The notes beneath the pieces are model-generated. The model saw only the letters and a program-made list of their open reading frames with translations. It did not search any database and was not told the DNA's origin. Source: Elymus sibiricus (taxonomy: Eukaryota > Streptophyta > Magnoliopsida > Poales > Poaceae). Taken from it: DNA of 64,000 nucleotides. Positions within the stretch are counted from its first letter, which is position 1. Each line of letters opens with the position of its first letter. The position numbers and the translations under genes are program-made. The stretch spans positions 235,763,904 through 235,827,903 of the forward strand of contig CM077674.1 of the NCBI GenBank assembly GCA_039707655.1. The letters run 5' to 3'. Shown in pieces: positions 20,914 to 32,119 of this stretch.

Positions 20914-22246
20914 TACTACTTGTAGTCTGCGTTGGTATTTCCCCGAAGAGGAGAGGATGATGCAGTACAGTAGAGATAAGTATTTCCCTCAGTTAAGAAC
21001 CAAGGTTATCAATCCAGTAGGAGAACCAAGCAAAATTCCGTTAAGCGCACCTGCACACACAAGAGCAAACACTTGCACCCAACGCAAATAAGAGGGTTGT
21101 CAATCCTCTTAGTGGCTATTTGCAAGGATTAAATCTTATAGAGATAAATAGATAAACTAAAATACTAATTAAAAATAAAAGTAAATAAATTGCAGCAAGG
21201 TATTTTTAGGTTTTTTATCCAGCATGCATCTAGGGTATTAAGTATAAAACAGAGTAACGCCTTAAGCAAGATGACATGATGTAGACAAAGTAAATTCAAG
21301 CAATATGATTAAACCCCATCTTTTTATCCTTAATGGCAACAATACAAATACGTGTCATGTCCCCTACTGTCACTGGGATTGAGCACCGCAAGATTGAACC
21401 CATCACAAAGCACCTCTCCAATTGCAAGATAAATCAATCTAGTAGGCCAAACCAAATCGATAGATCGGAGAGAAATACAAAGCTATAATAATCATGCATA
21501 AAAGAGTTCAGAGAAGACTCAAATATTTCTCATGAATAATCTGATCATAAACTCACAATTCATCGGATCCCAACAAACACACCGCAAAAGAAGATTACAT
21601 CGGATAGAACTCCAAGAACATCGAGGAGAACATGGTATTGAAGATCAAAGAGAGAGAAGAAGCCATCTAGCTACTAGCTATGGACCTGTAGATCTGTGGT
21701 AAACTACTCACACATCATCGGAAGGGCAGCAAGGTTGATGAAGAAGCCCTCCGTGATCGATTCCCCCTGCGACAGATTATCGGAAAAGGCCTCCAGATGG
21801 GATCACGGAAGAACAGAGGCTTGCGGCGGCGGAAAGGTTTTCTCTTCTGGCTCTCTGTTGGTTTTGGAATATTTGGGAATTTATAGCACTGGAATTAGGT
21901 CAAGAGGTGCCACGAGGGGCCCACAAGCCTGGGGGGCACGCCCTACCCCCCTGGGCGCGCCCTCCAGGCTTGCCACCTCCTCGTGGCTCTTCTGGTCTTC
22001 TCCCGAAGCTTCCTGGGTCTCTTCTGGTCCTGAAAAAATTAATCCAAAGTTTTTTCTCTCGTTTGGACACTTTTTGATAATGATTTTTTGAAAAGGCAAA
22101 AACAAGCAGGAAACAGCAACTGGCACTGGGCACTGGGTTAATAGGTTAGTCCCAAAAATGGTATATAATTGCATATAAAACATCCAAGATTGATACTATA
22201 ATAGCATGGAACAATCAAAAATTATAGATACGTTGGAGACGTATCA
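20914..22246 (-). mobile_element. Solo LTR (minus orientation)
   Basis: On the minus strand it starts TGATACGTCTCCAACGTATC (22246). It ends near 20914, where the plus strand reads TACTACTTGTAG. The target duplication TGTAC is exact (20909-20913 and 22247-22251). A related LTR at 63071 begins TGCTACTTGTAA on the plus strand, so the TA here is a decayed TG. No internal sequence or second LTR remains, which indicates LTR-LTR recombination. Confidence 0.85.
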
Positions 22247-22251
22247 TGTAC

Positions 22252-22679
22252 AGGATATTTAGGATGAATTCCACGTATGCGTCTGAAAATTAGGACGAAC
22301 CGTGTGCGATAAACCAGCTAGCTAGAAATCTCAAAAAAGCTACCCGCCTTGAGGGATGCAAAAATTGGTGGTTCTGCGGCTTTTCCTTATTATCGTACAC
22401 AATTATTATGTTTGGACCGTGTGCGCTCTTGGTTGCTCCCACCCCGCTTCATTTCCTTTACCCAAATTTTAGTTGCCGCGGTATTTCAATCGTCGCCCTC
22501 ACTCCTCCACCACCGACCTCATAGTAAAATTCCAGTAGCCGAGGCATTTGAACCATCGCCCTCCCTCATCCACCACCATCTCCACCCACCATTACTAAAA
22601 TTTTCAGTAGCCGGGACATATCCTCAAACACCACCCGCCCTAACCCCGTCCCCCCTCCACAGTCTACCCCCCCCCCCCC
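22252..22679 (+). other. Upstream region of the B3-like gene
   Basis: Contains ACCGTGTGCGATAAACC, a CACTA-type word, and two imperfect ~80-bp units (about 22455-22530 and 22531-22620) with 'attt(t)agt(a/t)gcc' and 'atcgccctc' blocks, then a C-run. No clear ATG in the coding phase was found, so the start of the downstream gene is uncertain. Confidence 0.45.
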
Positions 22680-22726
22680 CCGCTCGAACCCTAGCTCGTC
22701 GCCGCCGCCGAAGCCATCGTCGCCGC

Positions 22727-24184
22727 TGATACGTCTCCAATGTATCTATAATTTATGAAGTATTCATGCCATGTTTATTATAGTTTTGTATGATTTTGGT
22801 GCACTTTTACATGGCTTTTATATGATTTTTATGGACTAACATATTGACCTAGTGCCCAGTGCCACTTGCTGTTTTCTGCTTGTTTTTGGTTTTCCAGAAA
22901 ATCCATATCAAATGAAGTCCAAATGCAGCGAAACTTTTTGACGATTTTTTCTAGAAGGAAACAGACCCAGGAAGCTTCGGAAGAGCAGCAGAAGAGCCAC
23001 AGGGGCCCCACGAGCCACCTGGGCGCGCCTCCATGGTCTCCATGGCGAGGAGGGAGTAGTTCACCCTCGGGGCTGAGGGTTTGTACCTGTAGCTATGTGT
23101 TTTATCTTTCTCTCTCGTGTTCTTGATTTGGCACGATCTTGATGTATCGCGAGCTTTGTTAATATAGTTGGATCATATGGTGTTTCCTCCCTCTCTATCT
23201 TTGTTGTGATGAATCGAATCTTTTCCCTTTGAGGTTTCGTTATTGTCGGATCGAATATTCAGATTTGAGAACACTTGATGTATGTCTTGCATATGAATAC
23301 CCGTGGTGACAATGGGGTATTATATTGATTCACTTGATATATGTTTTGGCACTCAAATCGCGGATTCCCGAGGTGACATTGGGGTAATCTATGCATAGGG
23401 GTTGATGCACGTTTTCATTATCTTTTCTCCCATAGAAAGTTTGGGGTGCTCCTTGGAGTTCTTTGTGTGGACTGAATATTATGATTATGAAGTTGTTTGA
23501 TGCATATCGTATAATCAACTCACGGATACTTGTGGTGACATTGGAGTATCTAGGTGGCATTAGAGTTGGTTGATGTGTATCATATGGTGTTATTTTAGTA
23601 CGAACTCTAGGGCTATTTGTGAAACTTATAGGAATAGCTCAATAGATCGATCGGAAAGGATAACTTTGAGGTGGTTTCGTACCCTACAAACAATTTCTAT
23701 CTTATGTTCTCCGCTAATAGGAACTTGGGAGTGATTCATTATCGCACGTTGAGGGATGGTTATATGATCCAATTATATCAGCATTGTTGAGAGATTTCAC
23801 TAGCGAAAGTATGAACCCTAGGTCTTGTTTCTAAGCATTGCAATACTGTTTATGCTCACTTTTGTTACTTGCTACCTTGCTGTTTTTTATTGTTCGCACT
23901 ACAAAAACCTATATCTACTATCCATACTACACTTGTATCACCATCTCTTTGCCGAACTAGTGCACCTATACAATTTACCATTGTATTGGGTGTGTTGGGG
24001 ACACAAGAGACTCTTTGTTATTTGGTTGCAGGGTTGTTTGAGAGAGACCATCTTCATCCTACGCCTCCCACGGATTGATAAACCTTAGGTCATCCACTTG
24101 AGGGAAAATTGCTACTGTCCTACAAACCTCTGTGCTTGGAGGCCCAACACGAGTCTACAAGAACAAGTTGTGTAGTAGACATCA
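22727..24184 (+). mobile_element. Solo LTR inside coding exon, divergent subtype
   Basis: Starts TGATACGTCTCCAATGTATC and ends AGTAGACATCA, flanked by exact GCCGC duplications (22722-22726 and 24185-24189). The 3' three quarters match the R1 LTR. The first ~320 bp instead resemble the LTR type at 20914 ('ctagtgcccagtgccacttgc' type, compare 'actggcactgggcactggg' on the other strand), so this is a chimera or an intermediate subtype. It has no internal sequence. Confidence 0.85.
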
Positions 24185-25147
24185 GCCGCCACCAACTCCT
24201 GCCGGTCTGCCTGTGCCTCCTAGCTTAGATAAGTTCAAGTTACCCACCGATTCCCATACACTCGCCGCCCTGAGTTTTTAGATGAGGCTTGCGGTGTCCC
24301 TTCCCCTAGATCCCCATCCCCTACTCCAGAGAGTCGCAGCCTAAGCCCGACCACATATCCCGGGGAGCCCGAGGAGCGTACGGCCAAAAGGAGGTCTATC
24401 ATGGCCTCTTCGCCGGATGATGTCGAGGTGGCCGCCGTTCGTGCCAACCTGTCGATCCCGGAGGAACACCTCGCTGCGAAAGCCGGCGAGGACGTTGACT
24501 ATGTCGCCATGGCGAAGGCTTCACGTCAGCGGGCTCACGTATTATTGAATCTCAGGAGAGCCGGCTACGACATCAAGCTCGTCGACAGCGAAGGCTTCAC
24601 GCGGGCCATGTCACAGGTTAAGTGGTCCATCCGCAACGCCTTTGGGTCAACCACCGTCAATCTCTTCGAAGGCCCCGCCGCAGATCTCCTCCACCTCGCG
24701 GTCAAGGATTTGCGATCCTTGTACGCCGTCGAGCCCATTATGTCATTTCTGAAGGACACGTTCTATGGCGGTGGCTTGGGATCCTCAGCTGCCAAGTCAG
24801 ATCTCATCAACCATGACCACGCGAAGGGCACCCACTACGGCTCTTCCAAGGTGAGACAACCCATCTGCGACATCAGGGAGCGCACCCTGGGTCTGTGCTC
24901 TTACAAGTGGAAGGATCCCGTCCATGACAAGTGAGGCAATATCCTATAAGCAAATCTTACCTTTTCTAGCTAGACAACTCGTACCCATTGTTGTAGTAGC
25001 TTTTGCCATGCGATGTTTTAACTGTGCCGTGTTTAATTATTTCAGTTATGCAAAAATGTAATGTTCAATAGGGCTATCTGATGTTTAAGTATGAATTGTC
25101 CACTTCAGTTTCATGAATGGCTATATTTGGTTGTTTATAGTGAGTAG

Positions 25148-25482
25148 ATGCCTTGTTTATCTGTATTTGGTTGTTAGGTTGGTTACAGTGAGCATTTGCC
25201 CAGTTTTCAAGCAGATGCCCTGTTTATCTGTATTTGGTTGTTAGGTTGCTTGCAGTGAGCATTTGCCCAGTTTTCAAGAAGATGCCATGTTTATCTGTAT
25301 TTGGTTGTTAGGTTGGTTGCAGTGAGCATTTGTCCAGTTTTCAGGCAGATGCCTTATTTATCTGTATTTGCTTGTTAGGTTGGTTGCAGTGAGCCTTTGT
25401 CCAATTTTCAAGCAGATGTCTTGTTTATCTGTATTTGCTTGTTAGGTTGGTTGCACTGAGCCTCTGTCCAGTTTTCAATGGC
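25148..25482 (+). repeat. 67-bp tandem repeat, 5 units, in an intron
   Basis: The word GATGCC(T/C/A)TG followed by TTTATCTGTATTTG starts at 25148, 25215, 25282, 25349 and 25416, a constant 67-bp step. Units contain GGTTGGTTGCAGTGAGCATT with few changes. The array lies in the long intron of the B3-like gene. Confidence 0.85.
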
Positions 25483-26580
25483 TATATTAGGTTGTTATAG
25501 TGAGCATATATGCCTTGTTTATTTCAGTTATTCACAATGTGATGTTCATTATGTGCAAGTATGAACTGTGCAGTTCGATTTCATCAATACCAGTTTGAAC
25601 GGTTATATTTGGTTCCTATTATGTCTGGTGAAGTTAACACATGCCCTTTATTTCAGTTTTACACATTTATGCAGTGTGATGTTTAAGCATGAGCTACGTT
25701 CTATTCATTTTCAACAGTACCAGTTTGAATTACAATATTTGGTCCCTGTTAAGCCTGTTGTAGTTAACATTCCCTTCCATTTTTTATCTATTTTAACAAC
25801 ATGCTGAAACCAACACATTCAAGCTGTCATTTTGAGATGTTGTTTACCATGGCTATATTTGGTTGATGTTAAGCCTGTAGTACTTATCACGCCTTTCCAC
25901 GTACTTATGCAGGACAACAATGGGAGTGGCCAGCATTTTCCACCGAGATTAGTTTCATCCCTCGGCTTATACTACCTCCGTTCCATAATGTAGTGCATAC
26001 AGATCCACAGCTGGACACTTTTTAGCTTCTAATATTGACTTGTTACTTGTAGGTACATATGTCCTAGGCAAAGATCCACGCCTCGACCCTTTTTGCATAT
26101 GGGGCAATGAGATATTCATGAACCAGCATCAAGTGAGGAAACTGATAAGAATTATTAGCAAAAAGATACGACTGATGGCAATTAAATTATTTGTCTATGC
26201 TCTATCCAACAGAACAGTGAGCTGTAGGATGGTAACTACGAACTATGTAGCCTTCTCTTTTTACTGCCCATAATGAGTTGTTAGACAACAATGTCTGAAT
26301 CTTTTCGTTTGCAGTGGTTCCCAAAGCAGTTTACTCAAGATTACCTCGCAAAGTACATGCTTGGTGGACATGCAATGAAGGTTAAAGTATTTCATCGAGA
26401 CTACAATGAGCATCGAGAAGTCCTAATGAAGACAGTGAAGGATGGGTGGGCGGCCATCACAAGGGGTTGGCCTAGAGTTGTGTGCGCATTAGGCATGGAG
26501 GAGGGCACAATATGGGCATTCTGCTTCACCTTCCCCGGCAACCAGAATGTCTTCCACCTCTCTCTTTACAGTCTTTAGTA

Positions 26581-27460
26581 CAACTATGGTTCATCATTCT
26601 TTACTTGCTGCTTCTGTAGTTCTTCAGTATATGTACCTGTGCATCGAATTATTCATTCATCCTTGAACTTGTATTTGTAATAAACATGGTTCAATATGAA
26701 ATAAGTGATTGCCTACTTTCATATTGAAAATCTGTTTCAATTTCAAATTCTGTGAATTTTAAATGCAGGGATTAAATTAGGGATAAATTATGATCTGCAG
26801 GACATTACACTGCACACGGTTTGTGAAAGCAAAACGTCTATGATAAACGTGAAGATCAGTACGTGTGCGATGAAACTCTACTGCACACACGATCAGACAA
26901 GAAAAAACGTGTGAGATTAACGACAACAACGCACACAGTTCCTTCTTAATAAATGTTTGTGAAAGTCACCTTATCACACACGCTAGGCAATTATGAACTA
27001 TTTATGATGTCGTGTGCATCGTACACGTTTGCTCATAGAAGAACGCGTGCGATAGGCCTTCATCCGACATGGGTAATACGGATGAATCATTTGGGACATT
27101 TTATACATCTCAAACGTTTATGTACATACAAATGTGTGGGATATATTCAGGTTCGCATACGGTGTACAATCATGAACTGTTTGTGATGGGGTGAGCATCG
27201 TAAACGTTGCACCACAGAATACCGAGTGCGATGGTAATGCGAGCACACACGAGTAGCAAGGACGGAGCGTTTGGGAAAGATGCGGGCATCGCATATGCTT
27301 AGTTCTGCGAAACGTATGCTTGCGTGCTCCCTATCGCCGACGGTTTTTGGGTCATGTGGGAAGACCCCTCCCTATCGCACACACAGGCAAGGCGACAGTT
27401 TAAAACTCTGTCGCGGAAAGGGGGTAAAAACCGTTTGTATAGCAGGTCGCTGCACCAGTG
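26581..27460 (+). repeat. CACTA 3' subterminal region and terminal inverted repeat
   Basis: From about 26810 on, words such as CACACGGTTTGTGA, ACGTGTGCGATG and ACACACGATCAGAC recur. The end has CTGCACCAGTG at 27450-27460, the inverse of a CACTA terminus, followed by AAT. No coding frame here is supported. Confidence 0.75.
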
Positions 27461-29052
27461 AATGATCCCGCCGGTTTGGGCTTGCAAAAGCTTAAGCTTA
27501 GGGGAGGTCATCTCCACGTCTACATCAAGATGTGGCGGTATTTGAATAAATTGTAATGAGGTTGTACTTAAGCTCGATGAGCTTCAAAACACTCGTGTTG
27601 GTCTGTTCCAACACTTCGCTTTTCATTTGCTTTCGTTTTTCTTTTTGCCTTTGCGATTTTTTGTTTGCAAGTTAGTTTTCAAAATCCCAAGAACCAAAAA
27701 AATAGAATAAGCTTTGCTTTGTTCTTGTTATTTTTACCCCTTGGAGTTCATTTGCATTTGTGTTTTCAGAGGACTTGATCTTCGCCGGACAACGAAGAAT
27801 GCAAGAATAAGGAAGAGAAGTGTGTAAATTCACTACCGTGAAGGTATGTCCTACGACTCCCGTCTTTTGCACTTGGAATACTTAGAGTAGATATAGTAGT
27901 AGTATGTGTGATATGTGCAGGAGGGAGTAAGTCTTGATAATTAAAACAAAGGTTTTGTTCTAGTAGCTGAAATAATTTTGTAGCCTTTGTTCTGTTTAGT
28001 CTAGATAACCAAGACTGCCGTGGGACTATTTTTGAATGAAATGATCTTAACTAAGAATAACCATGCACAAGAGAAAGTCTTCAAAAACTTGGGTGTTGAG
28101 AAAAATTGTAGAGGAGATGCTATTAGAAATGCTCAACCCCATATGTTAATTTTAATAGACTTGATAGCACTTGTGGATTAAATTGCCTAGAGGAACTTAG
28201 TTGAAGGGTGAACGAGATTATGCCAAAAATCTATGTTGTATCTCTTACATGGTGCTTCAGCTTCTCGCTGATGCCATGGACCTGCTACTATATGCACGTG
28301 TACGTGTGTAAATGTGGCTTTGTCACCTTTCTTGATGTTATGTTGAGGACTCCGCTGGCCAATGAACGATCCACCAGAGCAACAGCTCGGATTTCGGCTA
28401 TGAGTTTGTTACCGTACGTAGTGGCAACACTACAAGCGAACATTATTCGGCTTTCTCTTGAATAGGTGTGTATGTGGTAAATAAAGGGGACTGATCAAAA
28501 GATCTTGCAAGAGACAAATATCAGAGGTCCATAGTTCCCAAAAATTAAGCCACATCAAAACTCTATGCATGATCACTTATTTGGCATAATCCCTTCACGT
28601 GACAACCAGAGTTTCAGCAAACAATGATTGAAATAAAGTGCTTTAGAGCCTTGAGGATGAGATAATTGTGGGTATGTTTATGAGTACTCTAGCATCATGT
28701 TTTTCTACATGCCTTCCTCTCCATAATTTATGTTTTTATGGCTCCATCAAAGAAAAACTCTTCTGTGCATTCCCGACAACAAGTGCTGTCTAGAATAAAG
28801 AGAATTGAGTGTTGGAAAGTAGTTTTATCTAGTATATCAAAAACTTTGTGTTGATTATCTTTGCTTCACTAACACTTGCACAATAACCATGCCATCGCTA
28901 CAGCTATACTAAGTTTTCAGGTCAAGAAGCGGAGGGCTATCTAGGCGTACCGATCGTAAGTGAACCAAAACCTTCTCGTTATTTCAGTTTAAACATCTGA
29001 GTTCCTTATGATTCGGATTTCTCTCTATGTTGCTCAAGGACGATCAAGTTTA
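27461..29052 (+). other. A1 3' untranslated region, no gene
   Basis: It begins with the AAT duplication and then 'gcttgcaaaagcttaagctta', the usual sequence after the Athila ORF. It contains long T-rich stretches and no supported frame. Confidence 0.6.
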
Positions 29053-29065
29053 AGCTTGGGGGAGT
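29053..29065 (+). other. A1 polypurine tract
   Basis: AGCTTGGGGGAGT immediately upstream of the LTR start TGATGAGTGATA at 29066. Confidence 0.75.
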
Positions 29066-30390
29066 TGATGAGTGATATTTTTACACTCATTCACCCTTTG
29101 TTTAAACCGATATATTTCATTAAAACCGAGATATTCACTCCGATATTGGTACTAATGACTAATGAATGCAAAGGATTCCACAAATCCTCTCTTTGATGTG
29201 TTTCCACGGGAAATTGGCTGAAAAGGGAAGAAATCACGTGTGAACATGGAAAGGAGTGGAAACGGAGATAGAAGAAATCATCAGGAGGCGCACCAGCGAA
29301 GACAGCACAAAAGACGATGTTCCATACGACCGCGAGTGCTCGGATGAGCGGTCGTATGGCATGAATTCTGAGGCGTCTCGTCCACCTGAACAACTTTTAT
29401 AAAGGGGACCCCATCGAAATGTCAACAGAACATCGTTGAGCAAAGCCGGAACAGAACCATCGTCACCCCCTTCACAAACCCTAGCCGCCGCCATTTCCAT
29501 CTCCATAGCCGCCATCACCACCATAGTCCATCTCTCTCTAGTTCATACTTGTAATCGTGCATCGCACAACCATTGTAAGACATATTTGGAATCAATCAAT
29601 CTTCAAGATGTGTTCTTCAATGTTTTCTTCTTGTGATCTGATCTTCATGTGTGAGTAGATCGGTAAGGTATGGGTTGAGGCATAGGCCTTACAACCCTCT
29701 GTATTTGTTGTAGGGATCAATGGAAGGGCTTTGAATTAACATCCCGTATGTGTGAAATAAAATTATTCCGTAGATGTCTCTTGTCTTGTCCGCGATCTTC
29801 ATCCCTGCAGGTACTCAGGATCATGGAGATCGAGTAACGGTGAGGTTAAGTCCAGGGAGAACGTGAAGTGTTATTCTGAACACCAGTGATAAAGGGGTTT
29901 AGTACGATAACACGGATCCAATCCTTGGGGATTCATGAGGTGTAGTCATTAAACGCTAAAGCTCTTGTCTGATTATTTTAATCTTAATTATCAAGGCAAC
30001 CCCGCGCGACGGATAGGGCCTGCGGTAAGACAACTGATTCTTGATGCAGGACTCGTGCCGGTCAAGATGTTATTTGGACACATCCCCCACTTCGGTTCGT
30101 AACAAGCACATCTCTATGGGTGACTTCCAGCGCACAAATTAAGATCATATCTGGTCCCAACACAAATACATGGTTGTAAGCATTAAGACCTCATACTCGT
30201 ACCTCTTGTTATTATAAGTGTTTGAATCATCATTTGCTTGATTGATCCGGTCAAAAGCTGGAATTGATCCTTTAACGAAAGCTTTCTAGAGACTATCGCT
30301 TAAAGGAAACTTTCCTTTCGTGGGTTCGATAACCAGGGTCACCTTTGGGGAAATAGGTGCGGGATACTTTTCTGTTCCTTTACCGGATCA
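29066..30390 (+). repeat. 3' LTR of A1
   Basis: Starts TGATGAGTGATATTTTTACA after the polypurine tract and ends TTACCGGATCA at 30390, where Copia coding sequence begins. A TATA box TTTATAAAGG lies near 29396. A self-complementary block (29315-29360) repeats the hairpin type of 2232-2640. The last 580 bp are part of the tandem duplication described at 29809. Confidence 0.75.
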
Positions 30391-31447
30391 CTAAAAGGAG
30401 GTATTAATGGTCTATTTGGCTTCTTAAGACCCTTATTACTAACATCAAAGGACCCATTCAAAAATGGGTACCTAAAATCAAGCATTGATCTTATATGGAG
30501 TTTGCTTCCGGTGGGGTGTCATGGTTGCTCGATAGTGGAGCGACTAATCATATGACCGGAAGCAAGGACTTGGTGGTGGACATGCAACAAAGCCCATCTA
30601 TGCCCACCCATGTTCAATTTGGTGATGCAGGTACTCAGGATCATGGAGATCGAGTAACGGTGAGGTTAAGTCCAGGGAGAACGTGAAGTGTTATTCTGAA
30701 CACCAGTGATAAAGGGGTTTAGTACGATAACACGGATCCAATCCTTGGGGATTCATGAGGTGTAGTCATTAAACGCTAAAGCTCTTGTCTGATTATTTTA
30801 ATCTTAATTATCAAGGCAACCCCGCGCGACGGATAGGGCCTGCGGTAAGACAACTGATTCTTGATGCAGGACTCGTGCCGGTCAAGATGTTATTTGGACA
30901 CATCCCCCACTTCGGTTCGTAACAAGCACATCTCGATGGGTGACTTCCAGCGCACAAATTAAGATCATATCTGGTCCCAACACAAATACATGGTTGTAAG
31001 CATTAAGACCTCATACTCGTACCTCTTGTTATTATAAGTGTTTGAATCATCATTTGCTTGATTGATCCGGTCAAAAGCTGGAATTGATCCTTTAACGAAA
31101 GCTTTCTAGAGACTATCGCTTAAAGGAAACTTTCCTTTCGTGGGTTCGATAACCAGGGTCACCTCTGGGGAAATAGGTGCGGGATACTTTTCTGTTCCTT
31201 TACCGGATCACTAAAAGGAGGTATCAATGGTCTATTTGGCTTCTTAAGACCCTTATTACTAACATCAAAGGACCCATTCAAAAATGGGTACCTAAAATCA
31301 AGCATTGATCTTATATGGAGTTTGCTTCCGGTGGGGTGTCATGGTTGCTCGATAATGGAGCGACTAATCATATGACCGGAAGCAAGGACTTGTAGGTGGA
31401 CATGCAACCAAGCCCATCTATGCCAACCATGTTCAATTTGGTGATGC
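29809..31447 (+). repeat. ~819-bp tandem duplication spanning LTR and Copia
   Basis: Copy 1 is 29809-30627 and copy 2 is 30628-31447. Only a handful of differences are visible (for example C/T at 30114 versus 30933). Each copy holds the end of the A1 LTR plus the start of the remaining Copia frame. The junction shares only TGC with both outer breakpoints. Confidence 0.9.
30471..30626 (+). pseudogene. Copia retropepsin fragment, copy 1
   Basis: The frame reads MEFASGGVSWLLDSGATNHM and TGSKDLVVDMQQSPSMPTHV, with the Copia active-site triad D-S-G intact. It is preceded by IKGPIQKWVPKIK, the usual upstream block, with a stop between. It ends in HVQFGDA where copy 2 begins, so it is disconnected from the rest of pol. 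Confidence 0.8.
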
Positions 31448-31485
31448 TACATTTTTTGATCTTAATATTGTGGCCCTTTTGTGAA
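31290..31485 (+). pseudogene. Copia retropepsin fragment, copy 2
   Basis: The same block as copy 1, but the active site reads DNG (WLLDNGATNHM) and a TAG follows after SKDL. It continues into FGDATFFDLNIV before the MULE. This copy keeps the original connection to the downstream Copia sequence. Confidence 0.78.
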
Positions 31486-31645
31486 GAGTTAATTGCATGA
31501 AAGTATCATAATTGGGACAGTACGTGCGGATTGATACCAACTTTGATAATTTTTACATGTCAGTACCAAGACTGGGACGCACGGCTACAGAACGGTCTAA
31601 ACGGCGTATAAACAGGGCGGACGTGGCATGTCCTTTTGCGCCCGC

Positions 31646-32040
31646 TCGGATTCGAACCCGCGTAGTTGGTACGCGGTACGCGCGGGCTGACCACCACACC
31701 AGTCAATTAGTTACGTTAACTTAGAGTCCTTGAAATTCAAAAAAAAAAACTTAGAGTCCTAAATCTTTTTATACTCTCTCCTGTGAGAAAAATGAAATGA
31801 ACAAAATAAACGTGCAAGCCAGGATTCGAACCCGCGTCGGCGGTGCGCGATACGCGCGAACTGACAACAACGCCAGTGAACCCTTCAGGTCAAATTTGAG
31901 GCCAGAGTGTTTTTATGCTCTCACTAAAGACACCTGTGAGGGAAATAAATGAAAATCAACAAAAAAAACTAGAGCACAAGGATTCAGCCGGCTGTACGCG
32001 GCGCGCGCGCGCTGACCACCAGGCCAGTGAATTGCTTGAC
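31646..32040 (-). other. Three tRNA-like modules in the left MULE arm
   Basis: On the minus strand each module has a box-A-like GTGGTGGTCAGC type sequence followed 30-40 bases later by a box-B-like GGGTTCGAATCC. They lie at about 31650-31705, 31818-31880 and 31978-32035 (the last has a damaged B box). No cloverleaf folds fully by eye, so functional tRNA is not supported. The boxes resemble internal RNA polymerase III promoters. Confidence 0.5.
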
Positions 32041-32119
32041 ACCACATAGAGGCATTAAACATTTTATACTCTCACAATACAGACACGTCCTGGCCTTTTA
32101 CACATTTCTTTTTTACATA

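Larger units (their letters stand above)
22680..26578 (+). pseudogene. B3-domain-like gene split by a solo LTR
   Basis: The coding sequence runs SSSPPPKPSSP before the LTR (22727-24184) and PPTPAGLPVPPSLDKFKLP after it, in phase once one GCCGC copy is discounted. A one-base shift near 24275 leads into PEFLDEACGVPSPRSPSP and a long frame to 24930 (from MASSPDDVEVAAVR to CSYKWKDPVHD). The donor is CAA|GTGAGG. A second exon lies near 26052-26215 (GKDPRLDPFCIWGNE) and a last exon at 26316-26578. The last exon resembles a plant B3 DNA-binding domain: WFPKQFTQDYL, then VKVFHRD, AITRGWPRVV and EEGTIWAF, the usual GW and acidic-aromatic end. Alignment to B3 is by eye. The splice phase of exon 2 does not fit cleanly. 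Confidence 0.6.
4195..27460 (+). mobile_element. Very long CACTA transposon with gene-like cargo
   Basis: The left end reads CACTACTGCAGGCGACC (4195) and the reverse complement of the right end reads CACTGGTGCAGCGACC (27460), so the termini match in 9 of the first 11 bases and again at CGACC. The 3-bp target duplication AAT (4192-4194 and 27461-27463) is exact, and the Athila ORF and its 3' region read on across it. Subterminal repeats with the word GTGTGCGAT occur at both ends. Nested insertions R1, Harbinger and two solo LTRs add about 12.2 kb, leaving roughly 11 kb of CACTA. I see no TNP2-like transposase. Four gene-like units lie inside, so the element looks non-autonomous and gene-bearing. 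Confidence 0.8.
1466..30390 (+). mobile_element. Athila-type Gypsy element A1 (nested, 5' part missing)
   Basis: The plus-strand remnants are a retropepsin fragment (1466-1954), a post-pol spacer, a leader with its own intron, the Athila-type 3' ORF (2983-4194), a 3' untranslated stretch (27461-29052), a polypurine tract (29053-29065) and a 3' LTR (29066-30390). G1 cuts it on the left and the CACTA (4195-27460) cuts the 3' ORF. RT, RNase H and integrase are absent: the protease frame runs almost straight into the post-pol spacer, so pol was deleted internally. A1 lies inside Copia element C1, whose coding sequence starts right after 30390. Confidence 0.8.

Noticed and set aside
29436..29636. 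Small protein MSKAGTEPSSPPSQTLAAAI in the A1 LTR
   Set aside because: Lies just after the LTR TATA box in the leader. It is short, and I have no evidence of conservation.
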